Source of the DNA: an uncultured Bacteroidales bacterium
GTDB lineage: Bacteria > Bacteroidota > Bacteroidia > Bacteroidales > FEN-979
Direction of reading: 5' to 3'
Assembly (NCBI GenBank): GCA_903845055.1
Contig: CAIMWF010000045.1
Location: 1 to 47,192 of the forward strand
DNA length: 47,192 nt
Shown here: in pieces, positions 8,170 through 16,869 of the stretch
How positions within the stretch are numbered: the first letter of the stretch is position 1
Layout of the letters: each line of letters starts with the position of its first letter
The notes under the pieces: generated by a model
What the model was told of the DNA's origin: nothing
Seen by the model: only the letters and a program-made list of their open reading frames with translations
Database searches by the model: none
Position numbers and translations under genes: made by a program

Positions 8170-8867
8170 GGATTTTCGGCCCTGAGCCGGTATCCCACGG
8201 CAGGTTCCGTGATCAGCAGCGTCGGGATGGATGGATTCTGTTCGATCTTTTTGCGGAGTTGCGTAATATGAACCCGCAGAACCTGTGCATTGTCTGCATA
8301 GGGATTCCCCCAAATCTCGCGGCAGATATGCGAGAGGGTCATCACTTTCCCGCTGTTGCGCATAAAGAGCGACAACAAGCTGTATTCGGTAGCCGTCAGC
8401 TTGACCTCCTCCCCGTTAATCTTTACGATCCGTGCATTCAGGTCGATCCATACCGGACCGGTAACCAGCACAGGCGAATCGCTTGTTTTCGCGGCATGCC
8501 TGAGCGCAACCCGGATGCGCGCCAGCAGTTCACCGGTATTAAAAGGTTTGGTGACATAATCATCCGCCCCGTTATCCAGCGCCCCGATTTTTACACCTTC
8601 ATCGTCCACAACCGTCAGGACGATCACCGGGACCGACGACCATTCGCGCAATTTTCGCAGGGTGGCGAGCCCGTCGAGGTCGGGAAGCCCCAGATCGAGC
8701 AGGACAACATCGGGCTGATTCAACGATGCCGACAACATCCCTTCATGGCTGTTTTCGGCCTCCAGGACCCTGAACTCGTTTGCCTCCAGGGTAATCTTCA
8801 GCAGGCGGCGTATCTGCGGCTCATCATCGATTATCAGGATCTTCTGCCTGTTCCGGGTGCTTTCCAT
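8166..8867 (-). CDS. kdpE: Response regulator KdpE-like (OmpR family)
   Basis: A 233-residue two-component regulator: receiver domain (about 8-125) with DDEPQ acidic pocket, phosphoacceptor Asp in LLDLGLPD, Thr in VLTVV and Lys in TKPF, then a winged-helix DNA-binding domain with the EYSLLSLFMRNSGKV and TQLRKKIE elements. It is 11 bases downstream of its sensor kinase. KdpE normally turns on potassium uptake genes when potassium is scarce; here no kdpFABC genes are present and the obvious target is the KimA-like gene of the same operon (inference). Its stop TAG overlaps the msrBA stop from the opposite strand. Confidence 0.88.
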   Translation of the reverse strand: MESTRNRQKILIIDDEPQIRRLLKITLEANEFRVLEAENSHEGMLSASLNQPDVVLLDLGLPDLDGLATLRKLREWSSVPVIVLTVVDDEGVKIGALDNGADDYVTKPFNTGELLARIRVALRHAAKTSDSPVLVTGPVWIDLNARIVKINGEEVKLTATEYSLLSLFMRNSGKVMTLSHICREIWGNPYADNAQVLRVHITQLRKKIEQNPSIPTLLITEPAVGYRLRAENP

Positions 8868-8878
8868 TATATTTTGCT

Positions 8879-10486
8879 TTAACCGTTCTGATTTTCAAAC
8901 CGGGGATCATCCCCTGTTGCGGCGATCATTTCTTCGGCCGGGAATTCGAAGGTTACCGACAGTCCCCCTCCCGGCTGGTTGGAGGCCCTGATCGTTCCCT
9001 GGTGGGCCTCCACGATGGCCCTGCTGATCGTCAGTCCCAGCCCGGTGCCCCCGCTGTGCGAGCCGGGAACCCGGTAAAATTTGTCGAAGAGCTTTGGCAG
9101 GGTCGTTTCCGGGACCCCCTTCCCGCGATCGATCACCGAGATGGCGATTTTCGATGCCGGCAAAGCGGTGATGGAGATGGTTACCGCCGTTCCTTTGGGA
9201 GTGTAAACCGCGGCGTTGTGGACCACGTTGACCAGAGCCTGTACAAGAAGGCTGATATCGCCCCGGATGGGCAGGATCTCCCCGTGAACAATGACTTCGG
9301 GAGGATGCCCTACCAGTTCGGGTTCAAGGATGTGCAGTGCCATGCCTACTAGGTCTTCAGGGTCGCACCATTGAAGGTTCAGTTTCATTTGGCCCGACTC
9401 GATCCGCGACATATCGAGGATGTTCTCCACAAGAAAATTCAGCCGTTTGGCGGCCGATTCAAGCTCGCCGGTTACCTGTGCGCGGGCTTCGGGAAGTCCG
9501 GACGTTAATGGGTCCTGGAGATTTGACACGGCAGCCGAAATGATGGCGATAGGCGTACGCAGCTCATGCGACACGCTGTTGAGGATGGTGCTGAACAATT
9601 TCTCTGATTCCTGCGATATTTCCCTTGTTTTGGCAAGATCCACACTGATCTCGCGCTCGAGTGCCGATGTGACCTGTGCGATAAACCCGCGTACAAGCGA
9701 CCGGGTTTCATCATCCGGGTTGCGATCCTGCCCGAAGCGGATGCCGATGAGCCCGAATACGCCGCGAGGGTCCTTGAGCTGTGAAAAAACCGGCCAGGGC
9801 ACCTCCGGATCGGGAAACTGGCGGACAGCCAGGCTGAAGGTCTCCTCCCCGAAAAGCAATCCATTGCCAAAGGCTCTCCTCGAAAGCGTCTGCCCGTTTT
9901 TTTCCCTCAGGAAGATCACGATATCGGCGTTGAAATGATACTGAAAACTCTCGCGGCTCCGCCTTACTACATCTTTGATCGAAGTAGCGTTGTTGAGCGA
10001 TTCGAGAAATGTGTTGAGGGTGCGCAGGCGTTCGCGGCTTCGCAGGAGATCGAGCCGGCTCTTCCTGATCCGTGTGATCAGGGTGGCACCGACAAGGGCC
10101 ACCATGAGGTTGGCGATGAGGGAGATGATGTCGTGTACCCGGTGGATATGAAAATTGAAGACGGGGGGGATGAAGAAATAGTTCCAGCCGGCTGATGAAA
10201 GCACGGCGGCGAAGAATACCGCTCCCCTCCCGAGGATCAGGGAAAGCATCGAGATCACCATCAGGAAGATCAGCCCGACGGCCTGGTATCCGATGAGTGG
10301 TGCTGCCGGGAGGCAGGCAAACACAACAAGGACCACCACGAGAAGGGCAATAAAATAGTCGAGCGGGCGTGACCGGAGCGTCAGGTTCTTCGGCCGGCCG
10401 GCATACCCGGCCCCGGCCACGGAAATGTTCTCCGAAGCAGGGTCAGTAGTCCCATCCTTTTCCTGTATCTTCACCTTCATCCTCAT
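8879..10486 (-). CDS. KdpD-type sensor histidine kinase lacking the N-terminal KdpD/USP domains
   Basis: A 535-residue kinase starting almost at the four-helix DUF4118 membrane region (about 42-140), followed by a GAF-like region (about 150-285), HisKA with SVSHELRTPI, and an ATPase domain with the N box (VVHNAAVYTP), DRGKGVPE and GGTGLGLTI. The usual N-terminal KdpD domain with its Walker ATP site and the USP domain (about 350-400 residues in E. coli KdpD) are absent. It overlaps the small membrane gene upstream by 44 bases and is followed by kdpE. It probably senses ion or turgor status through the membrane and GAF parts; that is inference. Confidence 0.85.
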   Translation of the reverse strand: MRMKVKIQEKDGTTDPASENISVAGAGYAGRPKNLTLRSRPLDYFIALLVVVLVVFACLPAAPLIGYQAVGLIFLMVISMLSLILGRGAVFFAAVLSSAGWNYFFIPPVFNFHIHRVHDIISLIANLMVALVGATLITRIRKSRLDLLRSRERLRTLNTFLESLNNATSIKDVVRRSRESFQYHFNADIVIFLREKNGQTLSRRAFGNGLLFGEETFSLAVRQFPDPEVPWPVFSQLKDPRGVFGLIGIRFGQDRNPDDETRSLVRGFIAQVTSALEREISVDLAKTREISQESEKLFSTILNSVSHELRTPIAIISAAVSNLQDPLTSGLPEARAQVTGELESAAKRLNFLVENILDMSRIESGQMKLNLQWCDPEDLVGMALHILEPELVGHPPEVIVHGEILPIRGDISLLVQALVNVVHNAAVYTPKGTAVTISITALPASKIAISVIDRGKGVPETTLPKLFDKFYRVPGSHSGGTGLGLTISRAIVEAHQGTIRASNQPGGGLSVTFEFPAEEMIAATGDDPRFENQNG

Positions 10487-10763
10487 GATCCTTAAAAGCC
10501 TCCGCCAGGGACTCGAGAAAGTTCATCAGCAAGAGGAACCCCCATGCAGAAAGTGCAATTTCCCGGTATTCGGTGATAAAGGTACATAAAATCATGTCAC
10601 GGACGTAGAGAACCGTAAAGACCACCGCCAGGAGATACAGGGTTGAAAGGGCAGGAACGACAGGCTGCCGGAATGGATTGAACCGTAAAATCGTACGCAG
10701 GAAGATCTGCATGACGATCAGGCCGGCTGACTTTTTTTCTTTCATTTTCGGCTCGGGTATCAT
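10443..10763 (-). CDS. Small two-helix membrane protein of the potassium operon
   Basis: A 106-residue protein I cannot assign to a named family. It has a basic N terminus, two hydrophobic segments (about 35-60 and 69-92) and an acidic tail (DHEDEGEDTG). Its ATG overlaps the stop of the KimA-like gene by 4 bases (ATGA) and its 3' end overlaps the kinase gene by 44 bases, so the three are translated as a coupled unit. It may be a small subunit or regulator of the transporter or kinase. Confidence 0.65.
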   Translation of the reverse strand: MIPEPKMKEKKSAGLIVMQIFLRTILRFNPFRQPVVPALSTLYLLAVVFTVLYVRDMILCTFITEYREIALSAWGFLLLMNFLESLAEAFKDHEDEGEDTGKGWDY

Positions 10764-12775
10764 GGCGTCATTTCCACATGCAGATGGCTCCTGATGGGGA
10801 TCATCACCATGATGATTCCCTTGTGCGAAAGCCGGTTCTGTATGGCAAACTGCGTCTGGTTATGCAGCAAACGCTGAAAAGCCGTGGCTTTTGGAAGCAG
10901 GAACTGGCCAACAAAGAAGACGCTCTGCGGAAAGCGCTTCTGGATGGTCTTCGCCTCCTCCTTGATCTCATCCGCCACGTCGGTACCAAGAGAGTATTTG
11001 ATCTCGGCATGATGACCGTAATGCATGGCCAGCTTCCGGTACTGTTCAAGGTCACCCTTCAGCCGGTCCTCCAAATCCTTGAGTTCGGCATTCCCCCTGA
11101 AATTCCCGGCATCCACAATGCCGACACCCAGGAAAACGATATTTTTATATTCCCTGAAATCGTGGTGGACTTTCATAAAGGCGCAGATTCCCAGACCGTT
11201 GTACCCACTCACACAGATCACGGCCGTTTTATCGTCCGTTGAATAGACCTCCGAAAGCACCGAATAGTCGGGATAATTATCATAAACATCCTGTACAAGG
11301 TGGAACATTTTCCAGTTTAGCCGCTTGACCAGCTTGTCGGCGTAATTGTAATGACGCTTGATCATCGAAACCGCCAGGATGAGGGAAGAGGTGATGATCA
11401 GCGTGACCCACCCTCCCTCCATGAACTTCGTGGTGACCACGGAAGCAAGGATAAAAACGGTGATGATCAGCCCGACCCCGTTTACGAGGAACCGGTGCCA
11501 CCAGTGTTTGTCTTCTTTCCTTACCTGCCACCAGTGCCGCACCATCCCCGACTGGGAAAGGGCGAAGGTGATGAACACGTTGATACTGTAAAGCACGACC
11601 AGGATGACCACCGAACCTCCTGTCAGCCATAGCACGAGCAGAGCCAGGATGCCCATGAAGAGAATGCCGTTCTGGGTGACCAGCCGGTCGCTGAGGACGG
11701 TAAACTTGCGGGGGAACCACGAATCCTGTGCCATGGATCCGATCACGCGGGGACCATCGAGGAAACCCGTCTGGGCCGCGATAAAGAGCAGGAAGGATTC
11801 TGAAATCAGGGTGATGAACACGAAAACCAGCCCCATGTTTTTGCCCCAGCTGGCCGTCAGAGCTTCAAGAAATACGGCATTCATCGTCTTTCCCTGGGTT
11901 GGGTTGAGTTTGAACATGGAATAGGCCAGCAGCAATCCGAATACGGTGATCGCGAGCGAAACGCCCATGTAGCGCATGGTGAGCAGCCCGGTCTTGATCC
12001 TTGGCTCCTTGAGAATGGGGATGGAATTGCTTACCGCCTCGAGCCCGGTATAGGTACCGGCACCCATGCTGTATGCCTTGAGGATCAGGGCGAGCACCCC
12101 GATCGTCCCCAGGGTGTGCTTGGCCAGGTGGTAATCAGCCACAGCATCGTGGTATACCGCCGGGACCTGGCTGGCGTGGCCGAAGATCACAAAAAGGATG
12201 GCGGCTGCATGGGTGACCACAAACAGGATGAAGACCGGCATGAGGAAATAGACCGACTCCTTGATGCCGCGCAGGTTGATCAGGATCAGCACGATGATGC
12301 CTGCCGAAGCCACAAAAACCTTTAAATGCTGGTATTCATGCGGCAGCAGGCTGAAAACGGCATCGGTACCGGAGGAGACAGAAACGGCAATTGTGAGCAC
12401 ATAGTCGACGAGCAGGGAGCAGCCGGAGATCATCCCCAACCTTGGAGAAAGCAGCTTGGTTGCCACCCGGTACCCGCCGCCGCCCGATGGGAACAGCCGG
12501 ATAATCTGTGAATAGCTTGTACTGATGATGAGGATGGTAAGCACGATGCCGATGGCAACGAAGATGGCCAGGCTGTGATAGTGCCCCAGGGTCCGGTAGG
12601 CTTCATCAGGACCATAACAGGAACTGGAAAGACCGTCGGAGCCCAAACCGATCCATGCAAAAAAAGCGATCAGTGTCAGCCGGTGAAAAATCTGGTCGTC
12701 GCCCAGGTCGCGGGCCTTGCCGATAAAAAAGTTCCTAAGTCGGTGAAATATGGAGGGTGCGGGTTGCCGGTTCAT
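10760..12775 (-). CDS. KimA-like APC-family potassium transporter
   Basis: A 671-residue protein with an APC-fold membrane region (about 30-470, about 12 helices) and a C-terminal cytoplasmic domain (about 490-671) of the KimA/USP-like type. Segments such as LFPSGGGGYRVA, SLLVDYVLTIAVSVSSGTDA and a YTGLEAVSN turn agree well with Bacillus KimA, a proton-coupled high-affinity potassium importer controlled by c-di-AMP. Its linkage to KdpDE-type genes supports potassium as the ion. A general amino-acid permease is the alternative but less likely. It is the first gene of the operon; no clear promoter consensus was found upstream. Confidence 0.8.
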   Translation of the reverse strand: MNRQPAPSIFHRLRNFFIGKARDLGDDQIFHRLTLIAFFAWIGLGSDGLSSSCYGPDEAYRTLGHYHSLAIFVAIGIVLTILIISTSYSQIIRLFPSGGGGYRVATKLLSPRLGMISGCSLLVDYVLTIAVSVSSGTDAVFSLLPHEYQHLKVFVASAGIIVLILINLRGIKESVYFLMPVFILFVVTHAAAILFVIFGHASQVPAVYHDAVADYHLAKHTLGTIGVLALILKAYSMGAGTYTGLEAVSNSIPILKEPRIKTGLLTMRYMGVSLAITVFGLLLAYSMFKLNPTQGKTMNAVFLEALTASWGKNMGLVFVFITLISESFLLFIAAQTGFLDGPRVIGSMAQDSWFPRKFTVLSDRLVTQNGILFMGILALLVLWLTGGSVVILVVLYSINVFITFALSQSGMVRHWWQVRKEDKHWWHRFLVNGVGLIITVFILASVVTTKFMEGGWVTLIITSSLILAVSMIKRHYNYADKLVKRLNWKMFHLVQDVYDNYPDYSVLSEVYSTDDKTAVICVSGYNGLGICAFMKVHHDFREYKNIVFLGVGIVDAGNFRGNAELKDLEDRLKGDLEQYRKLAMHYGHHAEIKYSLGTDVADEIKEEAKTIQKRFPQSVFFVGQFLLPKATAFQRLLHNQTQFAIQNRLSHKGIIMVMIPIRSHLHVEMTP

Positions 12776-12870
12776 AATGCCTTCAGGTCAGTAAATTCAA
12801 CAGGCAAAATAACAACAGCAGGTATTAAGGACTTATGAAGATTGGGGAGGGAGGTATTAAGAAAGTATTA

Positions 12871-12962
12871 ACGATTTTGGATTTACGATTTACGAATGAC
12901 AAGTGACAAGTGACGAGTGAGGGGAACTGTAATTTTTAATTTTTAATTTTTAATTTTTAATT
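12871..12962. repeat. Three adjacent short tandem repeat types
   Basis: 12871-12898 has GATTTACGA units, 12892-12920 has GACAAGTGA/GACGAGTGA units, and 12931-12962 is AATTTTT repeated 4.5 times. The last overlaps the end of the potassium channel gene and supplies its final codons and stop. Confidence 0.75.
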
Positions 12963-13788
12963 CATTTCCTTTACCGAGAAACCCTTCTATGTCCTTCGGT
13001 TCCATGGGTTCGATGCGCTCGAAGTTGCTCCACCTGAAGCTCTTGCGGCGGCCGTTGGTGTCCCACGAATAGACGTTGAGGAACATTTTCCCGAAGCGCA
13101 GCTGCCGCGAATCGTAATATTTTGCAAAGGCTACCTGCTCGCCGGTTTTGATGTCATTCCCGATGAATGAAAATTTCATGTGGAGCAGGGTGTTGTGCTG
13201 CAGGGCATCCAGGATGGCGGTGCGAAGCGTATGGTTTGCAGGGTCGTCGAGCTGGATGTCGAAATAGAGAATTTTTTCCAGGTCCGGCAGTTCCTCCTCG
13301 GCGCGAAAAGCCCTGACACGTGTGTTGTTCTCAATGGTCCATGCCTCGAATTTACTGTTCAGGTCGATAATGTCGCGACCCTTGTTACCAAGGCGGAGTG
13401 ACAAAAAATAATGGTTCTTCCGCAAACGGATGTATGCTTTTCGGGTGGTGAAGACATCCTGGGGCCTTTTGATCACGAAATAGACCAGGAAACCGGAGAA
13501 AATGGAGGTAAAAAACAGTGAAATGGTCGACTGCAGCATGACCATCTGCCGGCCGAACTGCGTAACCGGGTGGATATCCCCGTAACCAATGGTGTGAAAG
13601 GTAACGATGCTGAAGTAGACGGCCTTCTCAAAATTGATTTTATCGGTCAATGGTTTTGAATAAGGAGTCATTTCAATGCCCGCCGAATTGTAGTATATCC
13701 ATGCAAATCCGAAGATAAACAACAGGTATATCCCGAGGGAAATCAGGATAAAGACAAGGACCTCGCGGGTTTTGAAACGGAAATTCAT
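12943..13788 (-). CDS. Potassium channel protein (TIGYGD filter)
   Basis: A 281-residue two-helix pore protein: helix 1 (about 9-35), pore helix and the selectivity filter TIGYGD (about 66-71), helix 2 (about 83-107), then a cytoplasmic beta-rich domain of about 170 residues that looks like an inward-rectifier (KirBac-like) C-terminal domain (HTLRTAILDAL, LLHMKFSF). Such channels pass potassium down its gradient and are gated by ligands bound to the cytoplasmic part. The start is ATG 13788; an upstream extension in frame would translate repeat DNA. The gene neighbours the KimA/Kdp operon on the same strand, making this a potassium-handling region. Confidence 0.85.
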   Translation of the reverse strand: MNFRFKTREVLVFILISLGIYLLFIFGFAWIYYNSAGIEMTPYSKPLTDKINFEKAVYFSIVTFHTIGYGDIHPVTQFGRQMVMLQSTISLFFTSIFSGFLVYFVIKRPQDVFTTRKAYIRLRKNHYFLSLRLGNKGRDIIDLNSKFEAWTIENNTRVRAFRAEEELPDLEKILYFDIQLDDPANHTLRTAILDALQHNTLLHMKFSFIGNDIKTGEQVAFAKYYDSRQLRFGKMFLNVYSWDTNGRRKSFRWSNFERIEPMEPKDIEGFLGKGNELKIKN

Positions 13789-13790
13789 TT

Positions 13791-13830
13791 TGAGTGACGA
13801 ATGACAAGTGACGAATGACAAAGTAACAAA
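13791..13830. repeat. GACAAGTGACGAAT short tandem repeat
   Basis: About four 9-base units (GACGAATGA / GACAAGTGA) directly upstream of the potassium channel start. Same family as 1829-1860 and 12892-12920. Confidence 0.7.
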
Positions 13831-13859
13831 GAAATTGGGACCGATGACCATGTCTCCAA

Positions 13860-13996
13860 TATTTTCTCAGGAGGTTGGGTCTTACTGCGGGTGCCGGCGA
13901 CGGTTTCGCGGAGGATCGCAAAGGATAATATTTTCCGGGGCCGTGGACCAGCCGGGGAGGTCAGTGAAATGGCACTTCTCCGCTACCCCACCCTAG
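13860..13996. other. GC-rich, possibly structured segment between divergent genes
   Basis: A GC-rich island stands between the repeat before the channel gene and the AT-rich fusA promoter. On the plus strand GTTGGGT could pair with ACCCCAC, GCGGAG with CTCCGC, CCG with CGG around a GCGA tetraloop, and AGTG with CACT. No ORF or known riboswitch pattern was recognised. It could be a small RNA or a leader of the channel gene on the minus strand. Confidence 0.3.
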
Positions 13997-14041
13997 CGCT
14001 TCAGGTCTATTTCATTAATTAATAATTAATTAATCTTTGTC

Positions 14042-14076
14042 TTTTGACTGTATATCAGAAAATTAATGTACCTTTG
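14042..14076 (+). promoter_or_regulatory. Bacteroidota-type promoter of fusA
   Basis: TTTTG at 14042-14046 and TACCTTTG at 14069-14076 (full TAnnTTTG match) with 22 bases between. Transcription would start near 14083, which makes the in-frame codons upstream of ATG 14101 non-coding. Confidence 0.75.
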
Positions 14077-14100
14077 CACCCCCAAAAAAACATTCTTATC

Positions 14101-16176
14101 ATGCCATTGAACAAACTCAGAAATATAGGAATTGCGGCACACATCGATGCCGGCAAAACCACTGTTACCGAGCGTATCCTTTTCTTTTCCGGCACCAACC
14201 GGAAGATGGGCGAGGTCCACGACGGAGCTGCAACCATGGATTTCATGAAGCAGGAACAGGAACGCGGAATCACGATCGCATCGGCGGCCATCACATGCGC
14301 CTGGAAAGGACACCAGATCAACCTGATTGACACCCCTGGTCACGTCGATTTTACCATCGAGGTGGAGCGCTCGCTGCGCGTCATCGACGGCATGGTTGCC
14401 GTTTTCTGCGCCGTGGGTGGCGTTGAGCCCCAGAGCGAAACCGTCTGGAACCAGGCCGACCGCTACCGTGTGCCCCGCTTTGCCTTCATCAACAAGATGG
14501 ACCGCACCGGCGCCGATTTCGGGGCCGTAGTCGCCCAGATGAACAAATACCTCGATGCCAACGCTGTTCCGTTTCACATTCCGATGGGCGCTGAAGAACA
14601 TTTTACCGGCATCATCGACATCATCGAACGCAAAGCCTGGATGTTCCAGGAGATGGAGCAGATTGAAACGCCCATCCCCGAAGAATACAAACAGAGGACC
14701 GAAGAGGCCCGTGCCTGGGCCGTTGAGAAACTTGCCGAATTCCACGACGACATCATGGAATTGTTCATGGAGGACAAGGAGGTCTCTCCCGAAATGATGA
14801 AAAAGGCCCTGCGCGAATCAACCCTGAAACTGCTGATCACGCCGGTCTTTTGCGGTGCAGCGTATAAAAATAAAGGGGTCCAGATGCTGCTCGACGCCGT
14901 GGTCGATTACCTTCCCTCCCCCATCGATGTTGGCGCCGTTACCGGTACCGACCTCGATGACCCTGAAAAACTGCACACCTGCCATCCTTCTTTAAAAGAA
15001 CCATTTTCGGCGCTTGCCTTCAAACTGATCCACGATCCTTTTGTCGGACAGCAGACCTTTACACGTATTTTCTCGGGAACGCTCAAAAGCGGCATGCAGG
15101 TTTTCAATTCCACCAAGGGAAAACACGAGCGCGTAGGCCGTATTTTCAGGATCCATGCAAAGGATCGTGAAGAAATTGCCGAAGCAGGCCCAGGCGACAT
15201 CGTGGCGCTCATCGGGATGAAGGTCACCAAGACCGGCGACACCCTCTGCGGCGACGAACACCGCTTCCTGCTCGAAACCATCCACGTTCCGCCCAGTGTC
15301 ATCGAGCTGAAGATCAACCCGGCGAAACGCGCCGACCAGTCGAAACTCGGAGAAGCCCTGCATAAACTGGCCATGGAAGATCCTTCGTTCAACGTGCGTT
15401 TCGACGACGAAACCGAAGAAACGATCATTGCCGGGATGGGCGAACTCCACCTGGAGATCATTGTCGACCGGCTGAAAACCGAATTCAAGGTCGATGCCGT
15501 CGTTGGCGAACCCGCCGTTGCCTTCCGCGAAACCATCACCACCGAAGTTGAATCGAATTACAAACATTCAAAGCAAACCGGCGGCAAGGGCCAGTTCGCA
15601 CACGTGCTGATGCGGCTCGAGCCCAACGAAGGAAAGGGATACGAATTCATCGAAAAGATCAAGGGCGGCAACATCCCTGCCGAATACATCCCATCGGTCA
15701 ACAAGGGCATCCTTAAAACACTCGAACGCGGCGTCATGGCCGGGTACCCGGTGGTGGACGTCAAGGTGGTGCTGCTCGACGGCAGTTTTCACCCGGTCGA
15801 CAGTTCCGACATGGCCTTCCAGACCTGCGCCTCCATCGGCTTCAAGCAGGGTTTCATGAAAGCCGACCCCGTGCTGCTCGAACCGATGATGAAGGTAGAG
15901 GTGAACACCCCCGACGAATACATCGGCGACGTGGTGGGCAACCTGAACCGCCGCCGCGGCAAAATCGAAGCCATGCGCCGGTACCGTAAAGGATCTCAGA
16001 AAGTCAATGCATTCGTCCCCCTGATGGAGATGTTCGGTTATGCAACCCAGTTGCGCAACATCTCCAGCGGACGTGCAAACTACTCGATGGAGTTTTTCAA
16101 GTACACCCCGCTGCCGAAACTGCTCCAGGAGGAGGTTTTGAAAAAGATCGCCGACGAGAAGAAGGCAGCCAAGTAA
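14101..16176 (+). CDS. fusA: Translation elongation factor G
   Basis: A 691-residue canonical EF-G that drives translocation on the ribosome. The GTPase motifs are intact: AHIDAGKT (13-20), ERGITI in switch I, DTPGHVDF with the catalytic His, and NKMD. Domains II to V follow, with the domain IV loop VDSSDMAFQ and a Lys-rich C terminus. ATG 14101 is chosen because it starts the conserved [11 protein letters not shown] and because the -7 box lies in the upstream part of the longer frame. It stands alone, away from the str ribosomal operon, and converges on the PAS gene 3 bases after its stop. Confidence 0.95.
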   Translation: MPLNKLRNIGIAAHIDAGKTTVTERILFFSGTNRKMGEVHDGAATMDFMKQEQERGITIASAAITCAWKGHQINLIDTPGHVDFTIEVERSLRVIDGMVAVFCAVGGVEPQSETVWNQADRYRVPRFAFINKMDRTGADFGAVVAQMNKYLDANAVPFHIPMGAEEHFTGIIDIIERKAWMFQEMEQIETPIPEEYKQRTEEARAWAVEKLAEFHDDIMELFMEDKEVSPEMMKKALRESTLKLLITPVFCGAAYKNKGVQMLLDAVVDYLPSPIDVGAVTGTDLDDPEKLHTCHPSLKEPFSALAFKLIHDPFVGQQTFTRIFSGTLKSGMQVFNSTKGKHERVGRIFRIHAKDREEIAEAGPGDIVALIGMKVTKTGDTLCGDEHRFLLETIHVPPSVIELKINPAKRADQSKLGEALHKLAMEDPSFNVRFDDETEETIIAGMGELHLEIIVDRLKTEFKVDAVVGEPAVAFRETITTEVESNYKHSKQTGGKGQFAHVLMRLEPNEGKGYEFIEKIKGGNIPAEYIPSVNKGILKTLERGVMAGYPVVDVKVVLLDGSFHPVDSSDMAFQTCASIGFKQGFMKADPVLLEPMMKVEVNTPDEYIGDVVGNLNRRRGKIEAMRRYRKGSQKVNAFVPLMEMFGYATQLRNISSGRANYSMEFFKYTPLPKLLQEEVLKKIADEKKAAK

Positions 16177-16179
16177 ACA

Positions 16180-16512
16180 TCAATCCCTGTTATAATGGGG
16201 CATTTCGAAGGGAATCTCGAGCGAAAGCTCGACGATTCCCCTGAATTCGCCGCCGGCAAACCAGGGCGACTGGTAAATGATCTTCTTCTTTCCCCGTTTC
16301 TCGATGGTATACACATTTTTCTTCCCGCTTGTCATGATCTCCAGGATCTTTTTCCTGGACGATTCCGAATGACATTCCAGCAGGTCCCTGCCGATCAACT
16401 CCTTTCCCCCGTCCTTTTCATAGTTTGACAGTGCATGCTCATTCATATAAATGATCCTGCATTCGGCATCGCTTACGATCACATTCCCGTCGAGTTTTTC
16501 AATCCATTCCAT
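16180..16512 (-). CDS. Single PAS-domain protein
   Basis: A 110-residue protein that is essentially one PAS fold: an N-terminal LDGNVIVSDAECRIIYMN pair of strands, an ELIGRDLLECH loop and C-terminal strands. PAS domains sense redox state, light or small ligands. There is no kinase, cyclase or DNA-binding domain attached, so it would have to act through a partner. Similar lone PAS proteins with a CH motif are found in anaerobes. It is convergent with fusA; no clear promoter was seen. Confidence 0.75.
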   Translation of the reverse strand: MEWIEKLDGNVIVSDAECRIIYMNEHALSNYEKDGGKELIGRDLLECHSESSRKKILEIMTSGKKNVYTIEKRGKKKIIYQSPWFAGGEFRGIVELSLEIPFEMPHYNRD

Positions 16513-16552
16513 AGAAAGATAGTTTCTGCAAAATTAGAGAGGTTTTGGAAAT

Positions 16553-16604
16553 AAATAGCGAGGTAGCGAAATAGCGAAATGGCGAAATAGCGAAATGGCG
16601 AAAA
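16553..16604. repeat. ATAGCGAAATGGCGAAA tandem repeat
   Basis: About six copies of a 9-base unit (ATRGCGAAA) between the PAS and PspC genes; the longest example of this family in the window. Confidence 0.85.
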
Positions 16605-16618
16605 TTGAAAAAATCGGC

Positions 16619-16626
16619 TATTTTTG
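16619..16626 (+). promoter_or_regulatory. Possible -7 element of pspC-like gene
   Basis: TATTTTTG matches TAnnTTTG, 45 bases before the PspC start, but no good -33 TTTG is found at the right distance. Confidence 0.35.
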
Positions 16627-16671
16627 TAACGGGAAGTCTTTACAGGCATCTAATCAACAAATTTCAGTTTT

Positions 16672-16863
16672 ATGGAACCAAAAAGATTATATCGTTCAGT
16701 GAATGACCGGGTCATCGGGGGCGTATGCGGGGGCCTTGGGAATTATTTCAATGTCGATCCCGTCATTATCCGCGTTGTCACCGCAGCCCTGTTTTTTGCC
16801 GGGTTCATCGGGCTGCTGGGCTACATCATCGCCTGGATCATCGTTCCGGCAGAGCGCGGTTGA
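16672..16863 (+). CDS. PspC-domain small membrane protein
   Basis: A 63-residue protein that is one PspC domain: LYRSVNDRVIGGVCGGLGNYF amphipathic part followed by a membrane segment and AWIIVPAE. PspC proteins sit in the inner membrane and take part in envelope stress responses. The rest of a psp system is not present here. The gene is convergent with the alpha/beta hydrolase, ending 6 bases before that stop codon. Confidence 0.88.
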   Translation: MEPKRLYRSVNDRVIGGVCGGLGNYFNVDPVIIRVVTAALFFAGFIGLLGYIIAWIIVPAERG

Positions 16864-16869
16864 CCCGGG

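Noticed and set aside
13860-13996. c-di-AMP (ydaO) or c-di-GMP riboswitch before the potassium channel
   Set aside because: A potassium gene made this attractive, and a GCAAAG segment is present, but the conserved core sequences of either class could not be matched.
14044-14100. Upstream start for fusA
   Set aside because: The -7 promoter box lies at 14069-14076 inside that extension, and the conserved EF-G start is at 14101.
14907-15567. Two long minus-strand ORFs opposite fusA
   Set aside because: fusA is unmistakable on the plus strand; the antisense frames are low-complexity (Ser/Arg-rich or Gly/Val-rich) by-products of its codon use.
16553-16604. CRISPR array
   Set aside because: The units are 9 bases with no spacers; this is a simple tandem repeat, as are the other arrays in the window.
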